Shown here: in pieces, positions 19,443-31,516 of the stretch
Layout: each line of letters begins with the position of its first letter
Numbering within the stretch: position 1 is the first letter of the stretch
Assembly: GCA_030248135.1 (NCBI GenBank)
Contig: JASANC010002422.1
Coordinates: forward strand, 1-64,000
DNA: 64,000 bases
Direction: 5' to 3'
Source of the DNA: Theristus sp. LFF4_11
Taxonomy: Eukaryota; Nematoda; Chromadorea; Monhysterida; Xyalidae
Notes under the pieces: generated by a model
What the model saw: only the letters and a program-made list of their open reading frames with translations
Told to the model about the DNA's origin: nothing
Databases searched by the model: none
Program-made: the position numbers and the translations under genes

Positions 19443-19905
19443 GTGTGTTGTTTGTTGTTTCTTGATGGTTTCGTTTAAAAGTGCAAAGGCATCTTTATTC
19501 AAAGTACCCAGGAACGCATAAATGCCGCTTAAATCGAGTGAAACAATGATGTGGTTATGTGCGGAAAACATTCGACCAAATATGTCATTGTTTGTGGGCG
19601 CACTTGACACACGAAATTTCACTTACAGTGTTGTTGTTGAATGGCGAGTCGCGTGCCCTCTAAATATGACATATTTGATGAGACCGCACCGTACTATACT
19701 TGACCGTATTTGCAGCGCGTGCCTTATTTGTGACTCGTTCAGTGCCTGTATTTCGTATTCAGTCATTCAGCGCACCTTTAGAGTCACAACGTCGCCGATT
19801 GCTTCGCATTCCTTCGTTCTCTTAATTACGCGTTTTCGTTCAATCAGGGTTCAGTTTCGCACGTTTTTTTATTTTATACTAACCCATTTTGGTTCCCTGG
19901 TAGAT

Positions 19906-21163
19906 GCGGGCGAGGGGTCGTGACAAAACACCAACCCAACCCAACCCAACCCAACCCAACAGTGAAAAGTGTGACAAAACACCAACCCAACCCAACACAA
20001 CCCAACCCAACCCAACTTACACGTGACAAAACACCAACACCAACTGTTGGTGTTTTTTAAAAAATTTTAAAATTTAAAAAAAATTGGGTTTTGGGAGTAC
20101 GGTAACGACTCCTAGGATGACGGTAACGACACCACGGGTTACGGTAACCCTGTAGTGGGTCTTGACACGATTTTTCCAAAATCACCCTGATCGTCACGAA
20201 AACTTACTAGAATGTTGGAAACCATTCAGATAATGGCGAGAAATTCAGTAAGATAATGCAGTTTCAGCAACTTCGTGTCAAGACCCAAAAACTACCGTAA
20301 CCCTTGTATTGTGAACATACGAATGTTTCCCGCCATTATCTGAATGGTTTCCAACATTCTAGTAAGTTTTCGTGACGATCAGGGTGATTTTGGAAAAATC
20401 GTGTCAAGACCCACTACAGGGTTACCGTAATCCTTGAACTAAAAATTTGACGTTTTTTGACAATGCCACATGTTTCAGAAACAAATTTAACAGCTATTTC
20501 AAAGAAAAAATGCAGTTTCAGCAACTTCGTGTCCAGACCCAAAAACTACCGTAACCCTTGTATTTTGAACACGCGAATGTTTCCCGCCATTATCTAAATG
20601 GTTTTCAACATTCTAGTAAGTTTTCGTGACGATCAGGGTGATTTTGGAAAAATCGTGTCAAGACCCACTACAGGGTTACCGTAATCCTTGAACTCAAAAT
20701 TTAACATTTTTTGACAATGCCGCATGTTTCTGAAACAAATTCAGCAGCTATTTCAAAGAAAAATGCAGTTTCAGCAACTTCGTGTCAAGACCCAAAAACT
20801 ACCGTAACCTTTGTATTTTGAACATGCGAATGTTTCCCGCCATTATCTGAATGGTTTTTAACATTCTAGTAAGTTTTCGTGACTATCAGGGTGATTTTGA
20901 AAAAATCGTGTCAAGACCCACTACAGGGTTACCGTAACCCGTGGTGTCGTTACCGTCATCCTAGAAGTCGTTACCGTACTCCCAAAACCCAATTTTTTTA
21001 ATTTAATTTTTTTTTTAAAAACCATCAGTTGGTGGTGTTGGTGTTTTGTCACGTGTAAGTTGGGTTGGGTTGGGTTGTGTTGGGTTGGGTTGGTGTTTGT
21101 CACACTTTTCACTGTTGGGTTGGGTTGGCTTGGGTTGGTGTTTTGTCACGACCCGCGGGCGAG
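19906..21163. mobile_element. Palindromic Mutator-like element with 9-bp target duplication
   Basis: A 1240-bp element (19915-21154) flanked by perfect 9-bp direct repeats GCGGGCGAG at 19906-19914 and 21155-21163. Its long terminal inverted repeats start GGGTCGTGACAAAACACC and contain arrays of CCCAA (GGGTT on the other arm). They continue through a conserved block with GTGACGATCAGGGTGATTTT, roughly 310 bp per arm. The centre holds about three direct copies of a 254-bp unit. There is no open frame for a transposase. A 9-bp duplication with long TIRs is typical of Mutator-like elements. Confidence 0.85.
20279..20935 (+). repeat. 254-bp tandem repeat inside the Mutator-like element
   Basis: The block TCGTGAC(G/T)ATCAGGGTG recurs at about 20369, 20623 and 20876, a period of 253-254 bp, together with the linked blocks CAAGACCCAAAAACTACCG and TTTCCCGCCATTATCT. 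Confidence 0.9.
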
Positions 21164-21507
21164 TGACACTGAAGGTTTTTCGATTTTTTTAATCGACCAG
21201 TTAACTTTTTTTGCGGCGTCACAGCATTATTTTTTCACAACTTGACTAACATCTTGTTGCAGTTTATTTCGCCGTTAGAATTTCCGTCTCACAAGCGAAT
21301 CAAAAAATGGAATCGACGCCCGTGTTTTTTGTTTGCTTGCAACATTGTCAGCTTGTTTCACAGCGGCATATTTCTAGGTCGCTTATCGGCTCTGCAGTAC
21401 CAAAACAGTTTGCTTAACAACCGCCGGCACAGCTCGTGCAACAAATCAACAGCGCCAATAGAAGAAAATCAACTTTAAGCTTGTTTTGCTTGTACGTTTT
21501 GTAACTA

Positions 21508-22151
21508 CCGTATTACCCCCATTAACCCCCCCCCCCACCATTAACCCGCCCCCACCCCCACCAATAAACCCCCACCCCCACGACAAGTTTCCGAATAATC
21601 CCCCCACAAATAATCCCCCATGGGGGATTATTAGAAACCTGTTTGAAATACGTGCCCAGCGTATTCTGCCTATTTCTGTGGAATACCCTTGGCACGCAAA
21701 TGCTGAAAACGGACGAGTGAGATGATGATCGCGACTACTGTTAATGACAGAAAGTGATTTTTGAATCAAAAATTTCAGAGTCACGGTGAAAAACCAAAAC
21801 GCGCGACCGAAAACAAACAAACTGTGTTTCTGTGCTTTGCGTGTTCGGCATTTTGCTTCACGTGTCTGCATGTGTGTACACGTGTTCCCATTTACGCATT
21901 TGGAATTCGATATTTCACGCTGCCATTGCGTTATTTTTGTTTTGCTTTTTGTTTGCATTGTGTTGGTGTTATTTGGTGATTACAAATGGAATGCGAATCA
22001 TTGTCTTGGCGAAATGCAATCATCGGTGTCAATCTTCTGTAAATCAACCCCCCCCCCCACCAATAATCCCTCCCCCCCCACCAATAAACCCCCACCCCTA
22101 AAAGTCGCTGACGTTTTAATCCCCCATGGGGGTTTATTGGAGGTAATACGG
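21508..22151. mobile_element. MITE with C-run arrays at both ends (644 bp)
   Basis: Perfect 10-bp terminal inverted repeats, CCGTATTACC and GGTAATACGG, with a flanking TA on each side (21506-21507, 22152-22153). Just inside each end are runs of C5-C11 spaced by AATAA or ATTAA and a CCCCCATGGGGG palindrome. The core has only spurious open frames. The ends suggest a Tc1/mariner-type non-autonomous element. Confidence 0.75.
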
Positions 22152-22270
22152 TATCAGATATTTTGTTCGGTGGGGCATCGTGATCCTTTGAATGATCTTC
22201 AAACGTTGTTTATTGTTCACAGTTGTTTGTTGCTTAGAAAAGTTGTCATAGAAAATGTAACGACGATATA

Positions 22271-22890
22271 CAGGATGAACCAAGAAAGGTTCCAACTTTA
22301 AAATGCTCTCATTAGTTTGTGCTGAGATGTTTCGAGCTGAAAATTGGAACATTGTTAGAACACTTTGGGAGGTTTTTCGACCTTTTTTGGGGTTTGTTGC
22401 CCCTATCACTCACTACAGCAGAATATCTGGAAAACATGAAAAATCGCAAATGTTGTGAAATGCAGACGGTTGATTTAGCTGTAACAAATACCAAATGATG
22501 AACGTTGGGGACAACCCGAGTATTCACAACTGCAGCAAAAGACGAAAAAAGCAATACACACATATAGTTGCCTGGAAATGCCGAATGCCGAATTGCATTT
22601 GAACAGTCTTTGATCACTCTGATGTTTCACTTCGAATCTGAGTGTGCGTGCGCGATTCTGCTCAGAACTGGATGCATATTTCAAATCACAACAAAACAAA
22701 AACCACTGAGTAATTTTAAACAGAAGAAACTTTCTGCGTAAAAAAAACAGCGTGCGGGCACACCCTGTATTTGGTTCAGAACTGACCGAGGGTTTAGAAA
22801 AGACCGAGTGTTTAGAACGATCCGCACACCATAAAGTCAGCACAAGTCAGTGAGCGCATTTTGAAGTTGGACCTTTTTTGGTTCGCCCTG
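22271..22890. mobile_element. MITE with mariner-like ends (620 bp)
   Basis: The left end CAGGATGAACCAAGAAAGGT and the reversed right end CAGGGCGAACCAAAAAAGGT match over about 55 bp (further: CCAACTT.AAAATGC.CTCA). Both ends are flanked by TA (22269-22270, 22891-22892). No transposase frame. Confidence 0.8.
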
Positions 22891-23551
22891 TAGTTACAAA
22901 TGGATTGGTTGCGTTGCTTCGTCACTCGTGCTTGTTGTTTTCTGTCCGGTGGTCTTTCGGTAATTGAGTTTAGTTTTTGGTTTGCTTGTTGTTTCATTTC
23001 GGATTGAATTTCTCAAAAATACGTAGTTCGCTTTTATTGATTTTATTTTCGTTGTTCATCACATCCCCGTGCTTAATCGATTCGATAGTTTGTGTGTCTG
23101 CAAGACTTAACAACCACTATCATGCTTTGTTGTTGTACATGTTGTACCAATGCTGTTGTTAGTATCGGTACTCGAAGAGTGAGTTTATTTTTTTAAACAT
23201 TTAAAAACATATTAACCAACTGCTACAAAAAATGGCTAATAAACAAGAAGTGATTTCATCGGTGTGCAAGCACGAAAGACCGAGGCGATTGTGCATGCAT
23301 GATGGAATGCGTATTGCATTATTTATTAGCCGTACTTCTTCGTTATGGTTGCTCTGGTTTCTGTGGCGATCAAATGCAAATGCGACTGTGAACAATAGCA
23401 CACGATTATTTTCACAACTCACTTCAGCGAACGTCAAGACAGAAAGAAAGCAGTTTCAAGGGAACGTGCAGTGTGGTGGAATGGATGCAGAGCGTGCGGC
23501 TGGGTTGCCCGCGAACGCAGTGGTGCGCAGTACGCGTGTGTTTCTGCTCAG

Positions 23552-23670
23552 GCACGGCGGCCGTGAAGCGAGCGCAGTCGCCGCCGGTGGCCTCGCAAAG
23601 TGGCAGTCAACGCACTACTGAACAGCAGCCGAAGCTGGCAGCAGCCAACGAGGCCGTCACCGCCGTATGA
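23552..23670 (+). CDS. PMCA: PMCA last exon of isoform b, ending in a PDZ-ligand-like tail
   Basis: Preceded by tttctgctcag. Read in phase 1 it gives 38 residues, TAAVKRAQSPPVASQSGSQR onward, to TGA at 23668-23670. The chain ends NEAVTAV, fitting a class I PDZ-binding motif (S/T-X-V). Linkage to the exon at 19325-19442 rests on phase agreement and the absence of a better last exon in between; a cDNA would settle it. Confidence 0.65.
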
Positions 23671-25244
23671 CTCGCTCTGTGCGCCTTTCATTCTCTCTGC
23701 ACACACAACCAACACGACACACCTGCATACCACGGCATTCTGCTGTTTCTTCTCTCTGCTGTTCGATATTGTTTTGTTTGTTGATTGACTATCTTCTTGT
23801 CACACACAACCGATACTTCGTTGTTTGGTGTTTGTTCAGTTCCTTGGACGATATTTTTATTCCATACTCGGTGGCCGTAAACTCAAAGTGTACATTTAAC
23901 TGCGACTTTTACATTTCAACGCTCGTTTTTTTCTCTCGAAAGATCGTAGGTAAATGAAGTGCTTTCCTCTGTTCATAAAACTGTTGTGTATAAGTCAAAG
24001 TCATTCTGTAGGTTGTACCAGTGAGTGGATGGAATGTGTATTTTTCTTAAAATCTTAGTTTCTTAAAATCTTTGCTGTTGTTGCCAGTCACCATCTAAAT
24101 TTATTCGAAAATAAGTTTTATGTTCGTTCTTTGCGTTTAGTTCATTCATTCATTTATTCATTCAGTCATAGTTGTTTGTCTGTTACTGCGTAATTTGTCA
24201 CTAACACATACTATCGGCCACTGTTGATGAAGTTGATGTAGTTGCACCTGTGTTATTTTATAATATCTGTTTGAACTATAATTTCGTTTCATTTACATAC
24301 TTGCACACGTGTTCGTGGAACATAGAAAGACATGTTTTTTTTTGCTTGTAGGGTACATTCGGTGAGTTGTTGGACATTTATGGTTTATCCGTTGTCGTGG
24401 ACGTTTTAATTAAAACCGCTTCTTGTGTCTTACCAACATGAAGATTGCCCGCCCGTTGATTTGAACACTGTTTTTTTGTAAGTCAATGAAGGTTTATGTT
24501 AGTTTGTTTTGCTGCTTCCATGAAAATGTGTATTCGCCGAGTGGTATATTATTGTATTGTCTACAGTTGCCATGTGTTTTTCCAAAGCTTCAAATGTTCT
24601 GGACCTTTTATGTTTTTTATATTGTGTGGTACTGTACAGCCAAACAAGAAGTTTAACGTTTTCTCCTTCCAAGTGCACCTGAAAGCAAGCAAGCTGATCA
24701 CGTTTGGTGTACGTTTGTTCAGTAATGTTGGTTTCAATTGTGGTGCACAAGCGAACATTGTCGTGTGCGTGATCACAGCTTTACATTCCACACACGTCGT
24801 CACCATCTATCCATTAAAGCAGTGCACTAGCCATCTTCGTCGTCACTGTTGCAAGCGTCCGCGAATGCAACGTCAACGGAACAACGCCACCTTGCAACAC
24901 CAACAATGTTGGCCTCTCTCCCAGCGTAATACTCAAAACGCTTATTGTCTTGTTCGCCTAGGTTTTGCGTTTTCTGATTTATATTGTGAATGCGTTTCTT
25001 ATTAAAATTCTGAAAGCTGCCCAACAACTTCTTGTACGGTGTCTCATTGTTAAAAAAGCTTTGCAGATTGCACTAAGAAAAACTGTGTTTTATGTTATTA
25101 TTAAGTAGAGAAGATAAATGATTATTGCGACTTGAAAACAACTTTGTAAACGTACATGCCTTAGATGTTATTAACGTGTTGCTAGTTGTTGCGATCACAC
25201 TTAGTCGTTTTTGAACGCTTCTTTCTGTGAATCCTGTCCATCTA

Positions 25245-25704
25245 CAGGGTGTTTCAGAAGTAGTGGGTAGGTGTTTGACGCGTTATTTCTCGAGTTGTGT
25301 TAACCATATTCAATGAAATTTTTGGCAAATGGTCAGGAAGACTTAACTTAGATTTGTGCAAAATTTCAGAGAAATTCATTCAGCTGCATACGAATGACAG
25401 AGAAAAACACAAAAACATTGATTTCAACACGCACCTGGGCGTTCTTGCTCGGCACCGGCGCGAAACATTTTGAATGTTTGCATTGAGTGTGGTCTTTTGT
25501 TGTCCGGTGGTATCGTGTGATCTGGTATTTTCTGGTCCATATTTGAAACTTTTGTGTTTTGCTCTGTCATTCGTGTGTAGGTGAATGAATTACTCTGAAA
25601 TTTGGCACAAATCTTCCCAAGCAACTATCTAAAATTTTGTTAGAAATGGTTCAATACAACCCGAAACGCGTCAAACGCCTACCCACAACTTCTAAAACAC
25701 CCTG
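25245..25704. mobile_element. MITE with mariner-like ends (460 bp)
   Basis: The left end CAGGGTGTTTCAGAAGTAGT continues GGGTAGGTGTTTGACGCG. The reversed right end is CAGGGTGTTTTAGAAGTTGT and continues GGGTAGGCGTTTGACGCG. TA flanks both ends (25243-25244, 25705-25706). A solo end of the same family lies at 51541-51573. Confidence 0.85.
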
Positions 25705-25721
25705 TATATTCAGAACCCTTA

Positions 25722-25762
25722 AGGCCCATGAATGGCGCGCTTCAACCTCCATGAATGGCGCT
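25722..25762. mobile_element. Deletion remnant of the Harbinger-like MITE
   Basis: A 41-bp sequence carrying both ends of the 17424-17598 family (AGGCCCATGAATGGCG and CATGAATGGCGCT), flanked by TTA on both sides, with almost the whole interior missing. Confidence 0.65.
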
Positions 25763-27679
25763 TTAGAGTTATTGTAGTTATTTCATATTTTAGTTTTTGA
25801 AATAAGTCATCCATATGTTTTGAGAAAGGTTGCGGTTAATTCAGATGCGTAAAGATGTGTTTAGACAAGTGGCGTTGACATTATTTTGCAGCTATGTGGG
25901 TGTCTTTTACTAAATAAACTAGTTTTTTTTATGTGAAACTTCACAGAAGCACTCTGTCATGTCGCGGGACTGGCAGGGGTGTTTTGGTTCTATGCAACAG
26001 TCACTACTATTTTTCTATCATGAGTTTTTTCAACGATTTTCTGTTTTGCGCATAAATTATAATTTTTTTCATGTTTTCAATTCTCATAATCACTTCAAGA
26101 TGAACTTTTTTCTTCTATTCATTGGATCTGCTTGTAGAGCGGTATTACAGTGAATCGTGAAGGCAAGCTACAAACACGGTTGACAGCGGTGTTCACATAC
26201 AGTAGTCTGTGTCCTGTAATGCCAAGCGAAGCTCTGTTCATCATCATCAGCGATCTCAATCGTGTTGTAACTTTGCCGTTTTTGTGTTAAAATTATAGCT
26301 GCTACCGGTGCCAACAATTCGGTTGGCGCCCCATTGCTGAAACGCCGTTTTGTTTTGTTTTAGTGAAATTCTAGATTCACTATTGCTAAGTCGTGCACGG
26401 TAATCTCGAATTTACTGAATAATTTATTATTGCGAACACTTGGTTTTGTTTATTTGTTTATTTCATGTGGTTTTTCTGTTGTCAGTGGACGCTTGCAGCC
26501 TGTCGTTGATTTTAGCAAGACAGTACTGAGTACATAGGACAAAAATTGTTGCTTTATCAATATATCTCTGCAAAATTGAATGAATTATTATAATTGTTAT
26601 TCTTTATGTCATTTGTGGATTTATTTTCTATAATTTCTCTTTGGTCTTTTCACTGCGCTGAATCTTTGCATGTTTCCTTTGTGTTTTATGTATACTCATT
26701 CTTTCGTACTTCTTTTCGTGCAGAAACGGAAAATGAAATTTGATTCTGAATTTTGGGTTTTCTTTGTCAAGCAGTGCACTTCAACCTGAAATTCAACCTG
26801 AATTTCAGGCATTCCATCTTTGGGGTCAGTTTTTATGCAACAAAAATAAAATGAAGTGCATAAGGAGTGGACTTTGAAACAACGGTTGACATGCTCCTCA
26901 TGATGCGGTGAACAAATGGCACTCCCTGAAACAAAAAAACTAAAAACGTTCAAACACACAGTTCAAAAGGATGCGCTTTGGTTTTTTACGGCGCTCAAAT
27001 TGCTTCAATTGGTTGTTTTCGTTGATTCCCAACATTTCCAATCGTTTTTGAAAAACTCCGTGGAAGCTCCGTACTTTGTTGAGGGTCCGCAGCATGTGCT
27101 GAGAATATAAAACATGCGTCATTTTTTCTGCGCGCACCTCCGTAAAATATACATTATGACCGTACGTTTGTCAAATGTTTGTTTTAAAAAGTGAAGACAT
27201 ACTTTGTTGAGTACTTTTACTCTGCTCTTCTAAAGTTGGTTCTAATGATTTTCTCACCACAAAATTTCAATTTTCTTGTTTCTGGTTGTCACGTTTTATT
27301 TCTTTAGTTGTGTCGCGCTGTTCGTCGTTTTGCTTTAACAAATGTGATTTTTTGATGATGCATTTATTGAAAAGAGAAAACACAGAAAACTGAGGTTCAA
27401 GATTGCCCATTTTTCTAGGTTGCATATGCATATCATGCATAATGAAACGCGTGGAAAGAACGAATGCTATCAAAAGTGAGATCCTGAACAGAGCGCCAGA
27501 CCAGTACAGCTGTCGAAAACAAACGAGCACGCAATCAGATGTCAGTTGAACACTTTTGGCGAATGGTGCAACGACTGTCCTCTCAGTGTACTTGCGAGAT
27601 TGCTCGTTTTTATTATGCATGGTGCCGTGACAGTGGCTACGGTCAGGCTGCAGTAATGAGTGCGTGGCGGAGCAGTGCA

Positions 27680-30600
27680 TCATCGTACGACCAGATTGTC
27701 GGGCGCAGCACGCAGCATCCAACTCGGCAGCTCCGGGTGGTTGTCCGCGTACGACATCTCCTCGAGGCGGTCCTGCCACGTCTCCGGGATGTTGTCGTAT
27801 TCACCGGTGAAATTCCACGACTCCGAGATGGGCGACATGTCTGAGTCGGTGCGTCCCCGGCGACGTCTGCCCGAGAGCGACGGCGTTGGTATTCTGAGTT
27901 GGCCGGTCGCCTCCAGCTCTGCCGCGGCGTTCTTCAGCACGTCGTCCAAGTTGTCGCCGAACGCGCGCATCTCCTCCTCCGTGACGCCGAACTCGCGCGC
28001 CATCGAGCGCAGCACCGTGTCCATGTTCATCAGTTTGCCGCCGATCCACACGGACGCCATACGTGCGCCGCTCAGCGATTTGCCGTACTTGATGCGGCGT
28101 AATGCGGTCGCCAGAACCTGCACGCGCAATCGAGAGACTCGTCAAGACGCTACCCATGGTTGTGAGCAAGCAAACTCCATTTTGCACTCATATACGTTGT
28201 TGAAATGCGGTTTGGTTGAACAGTTTTTACAACCCGTTAGCGACGCCCACCCCACCCCCGCAACTGACCTCAATAGCTAACGTCGTGAGCGAAAGGCCAA
28301 AGAAAATGTACAGCAATGTCAATGGCAGCCAGCGTGCATTGCGAGGTATGATGTCACCGAACCCTGCGATTTTGCGCAAACATTGGACAGAGAGAGCAAA
28401 GAGCGCCGAAAAGCACAGCGTGAAACAAGCACGTACCGACAGTTGTCATGGAGATGAAATTGAAGTAGAGCGCTTGTATGAAGTCGATGCGCTCGTAGAG
28501 TTGCATCAGGGCAGCACCAATCAGCATGTACGCGGCGAAGAACGTGATCAGAATCGGCACTGACACGGACATCGGCAGCTCGCCCACGTCGCCCTGGCAC
28601 GCAAACCGGCATCTAGCTTGTTTGTATCACTACTGACAGCTGGAGGCAAAGTGCTCTGTGTTCTCTGCTAACCTGAAGCCCTTTCACATATCCCTTAGCC
28701 GTCCAGCGTAACGCCTCCCAGACGAATTTACCAACGTCGGCAACAGTGATCATGAACAGAGGGATGCCACAGATTGTGTACACGACGCAAAAGATGCGCC
28801 CGAAGTTGGTCACTGGATAAATGTGCCCATAGCCTGCAAAGACCACACTGCCTTTCGAACAACAGTAACCATCTTGATTTTCAGTTTATGAAATTCAGAT
28901 TAAAAACAAGCAAAATGTTCGCATGCCAGTTTTAGGGTAGCGTTGTTGTTCCGACTGTAATGTTCTTGAAACACTCTAAAAATAATTTCTCGTTTGTTCT
29001 TCAATTGCCAGTCTTTCTTTTTTGAAAAGTTTTTTTTAACGTCGGGCTTGTTTACAACATCGACTGAACTAGCCAATGGTGCTGACTGAAGTGAATGTAA
29101 AGAGCAGCGCCGCGGGGAAGCTGTCCCACGAGTACATGTCTCCACCAGCCACGTCCGGTTCGTCCGTGCCGTCCGTCACATTCAGCAGGTCGGCTGTGTC
29201 GTCGTGCGGCGTGATTTCCTGAACGTTCGTTGAGCAATGCAAAACCAAGGCTGCCGCAGAAATCGTGGCCACTACACTTCTCAATGGTTGAGGACGTTAT
29301 GGACATGTGATCACTGTTCATCAATAATGACACTAACCATGAGTATTGCCTCAAGACGCTCTTCCACAGTGATACTGACATTCGTTGGCAGGTTCAGTTT
29401 GATTTGATCGAGCAATTGCTGAAAGGAAGTGAGAAGCTTTATTTCATTTGAAAAATGAAAAAAGCAAGATTAGGAAAAACGTTAGATACAAAAAATTACA
29501 GCTGAAACAATTCCAAAAAACTAGATTCGGTTGGTCAAAAAAATAGTTTCGAACAATCAGTTAAACAATCAAAAAAATTCCCAAATTTAAAATTATTACA
29601 AAATGTCAAAGAATCAAAAACTTTTGGCTGGATATTTTCAATAGTAAAAAAGCAAGCGGAAAACGTCACATTCAAAACATGAACAAAAATTCGCGTAACA
29701 AATCAATTTTTGTAAAAGTCTGAAAACACAAACTTACTGTCACGCGTTCAATAGTATTGTTCTAACACGAAACATTTCTAATTTCAAAATCTTTTCAAGC
29801 CGTTTGTGGTCTATTTAGAAACATTTTCATATTTTCTCATTCAAACGGAATACAAACAAATGAATTCACGATGCACCAACCTTGACACGGGCACCAGTTT
29901 CCTCTTCGGTCGTTTGCGCTCGCTCAATCACTTGAAACGCTAAAGCACCAATGACAATGTAGCTGCAAAATGGTTTACATGGTTCAGTATGAGTTTTACA
30001 TCGTCGAAGAAATTTGAATTTTTTCACGCTAAACAAATGTTTTAAAGATATAGGCTAAAATTATTTATTTTCTCAGCAGTTTGTTTAACAATCGCAACAG
30101 CGACCACGAACAGTGCGTGTTGCAGCCACGTTCAACAACAAAACGTTCAACACACATTGTTGAGCTACTAACGGTAACTCAACAGTTTTCCACATCGTTG
30201 CTGAGAGCATCAAAGATTTTCAGCAATGAACGTGTGAACTGACGTGAAGACAGCGCACGCGAGCGCCACGTGCACCATGACTCGTTTCATGCGCTGCACC
30301 AACGGCTCCTTCTGCGTGTGGCCAGCGCCGTGGCTTTCGCTGCCGCCTGCCATGCCGTTCGCCAGCTTGTCCGCCGGCAGGTGGCGCATCTTCAGAAGAT
30401 CGCCGCTGAAACAGACAACAACAAGCGTTCAACAAAACAAATGTTGCCGGCTCAGAATTACTGAAAAAAGGTCTAGTTGGCCGACAAGGTGAACTGAAGC
30501 TGTAGCACTGAATACAGTCGAACGGATGATTGTTGTTGCTTTCTCCTTTCTCTAATGAAAGCTACAGCTATGCATGTGAGCTATGGTGTCAGTTCCTGCC

Positions 30601-31516
30601 GAAGCATAGTGCTAATTTGCATGTCCAATCAACCAATCAATTTTGTTTATGATTGTGCTGAAACGCACAAGCGGCATCATGCATTATGCAAGTTCACGTA
30701 ACATTTGCCGCAGTAATGCTATATCATGAACAACAATAAATGAATCACGGATAGATTTCGATTGCCTGTTCTTGGGATTCCGGTATACATATCGCTTGTC
30801 CTAATTATACTGGTGTCTGGTCACTTCAACGTTCATGGTCGCAGACAAATACATTGATAATGAGGAAAAATAAAAAAAACATGCACGATTTTTTTATTTG
30901 GAAAACAAAACTTTTGCAACGATCAGCAGGAACATCAACAGCACGTCGTCTGTAGAGGCCTGATCATCGGCAGACACTGTCAGACAGGCGTTCTGGTGTT
31001 TCACAGTTTGTCATGTTTTGGGTTCAGACGAGTGCTTTCGATGATGCTACTGTGCGCATGCAGAAGACAACAGCAACCGCAGTTACACAGATGAAAACAA
31101 CCCAGGGATACGCATGGGAACTGTGACAATGAAGTCAACAAAAAAGTCAACCAATTGCTGAGTAGCCAATGGCTATTGCATAATTTTTGCAATTTTTGTT
31201 CACTCATATGTATTTCTGTGCAGGCACCAGAATGAGCGAGCCTCGAAGTTCATTGTCTAACGTCAACAAATGCTGGTTGCGCGTGTCTACCATATCCCGG
31301 GAGCAATGAACGATTGCATGTGCAGCGTGTGTAATTAGCGTGCCAGTGCACTTACGCGAGCTTGTCCTTCTGCTGTCTCGTCAGTGCGTGCGTTGCGGCG
31401 TCTTTGCGGTGCGGCTGCGCGCCGGCCGTGCCTGCTGGCCTCTGATGCACCGGCACCCTGAGCGACTCCATCGGTCGCTGCTGCATGATTTGCAGTTTTT
31501 GAATCTTGAACGACAT
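27680..31516 (-). CDS. Two-pore-domain potassium channel (TWK/K2P family)
   Basis: Background K+ channel of the plasma membrane; two subunits of two pores each form the conduction path. Nine minus-strand exons: 31516-31356, 30405-30244, 29962-29881, 29418-29338, 29218-29074, 28833-28673, 28593-28437, 28363-28269, 28117-27680. They total 1482 nt, 493 residues, ATG at 31516, TGA at 27680-27682. Visible: a 54-residue hydrophilic N-terminus (MSFKIQKLQIMQQRP); M1 (VALACAVFTYIVIGALAF); an extracellular cap with sequons NVS and NVT; pore 1 STIGYGHIYP; M2 with GIPLFMITVADVGKF; M3 VPILITFFAAYMLIGAALM; pore 2 TTVGFGDIIP; M4 LPLTLLYIFFGLSLTTLAIE; a 145-residue cytoplasmic tail with an RRRRGR patch. The intron inside the first pore codon appears to be GC-AG. 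The exact TWK orthologue is not assigned. Confidence 0.95.

Larger units (their letters stand above)
21164..23551 (+). other. PMCA intron between exon b and the last exon, 3' part
   Basis: Apart from the two MITEs at 21508-22151 and 22271-22890 no feature was recognised. An acceptor-like ttgttgcag at 21254-21262 opens a short frame, but it does not continue in the phase left by the exon at 19325-19442. Confidence 0.5.
23671..27679. other. Intergenic region between PMCA and the K2P channel (convergent)
   Basis: Two 3' ends face each other here. Contents: the mariner-like MITE at 25245-25704 and the Harbinger-like remnant at 25722-25762. On the minus strand, AATAAA signals (TTTATT on the plus strand) near 27296 and 27363 could serve the K2P gene. 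No coding region was recognised. Confidence 0.6.

Noticed and set aside
19920..21140. (CCCAA)n/(GGGTT)n arrays as a telomere or interstitial telomeric site
   Set aside because: The arrays are symmetric parts of the terminal repeats of a transposon with a 9-bp target duplication, so a telomeric origin is unnecessary.
27267..28280. Long frames antisense to the K2P channel (up to 206 codons)
   Set aside because: They are shadows of the GC-rich K2P exons on the other strand; the minus-strand reading gives the conserved channel.
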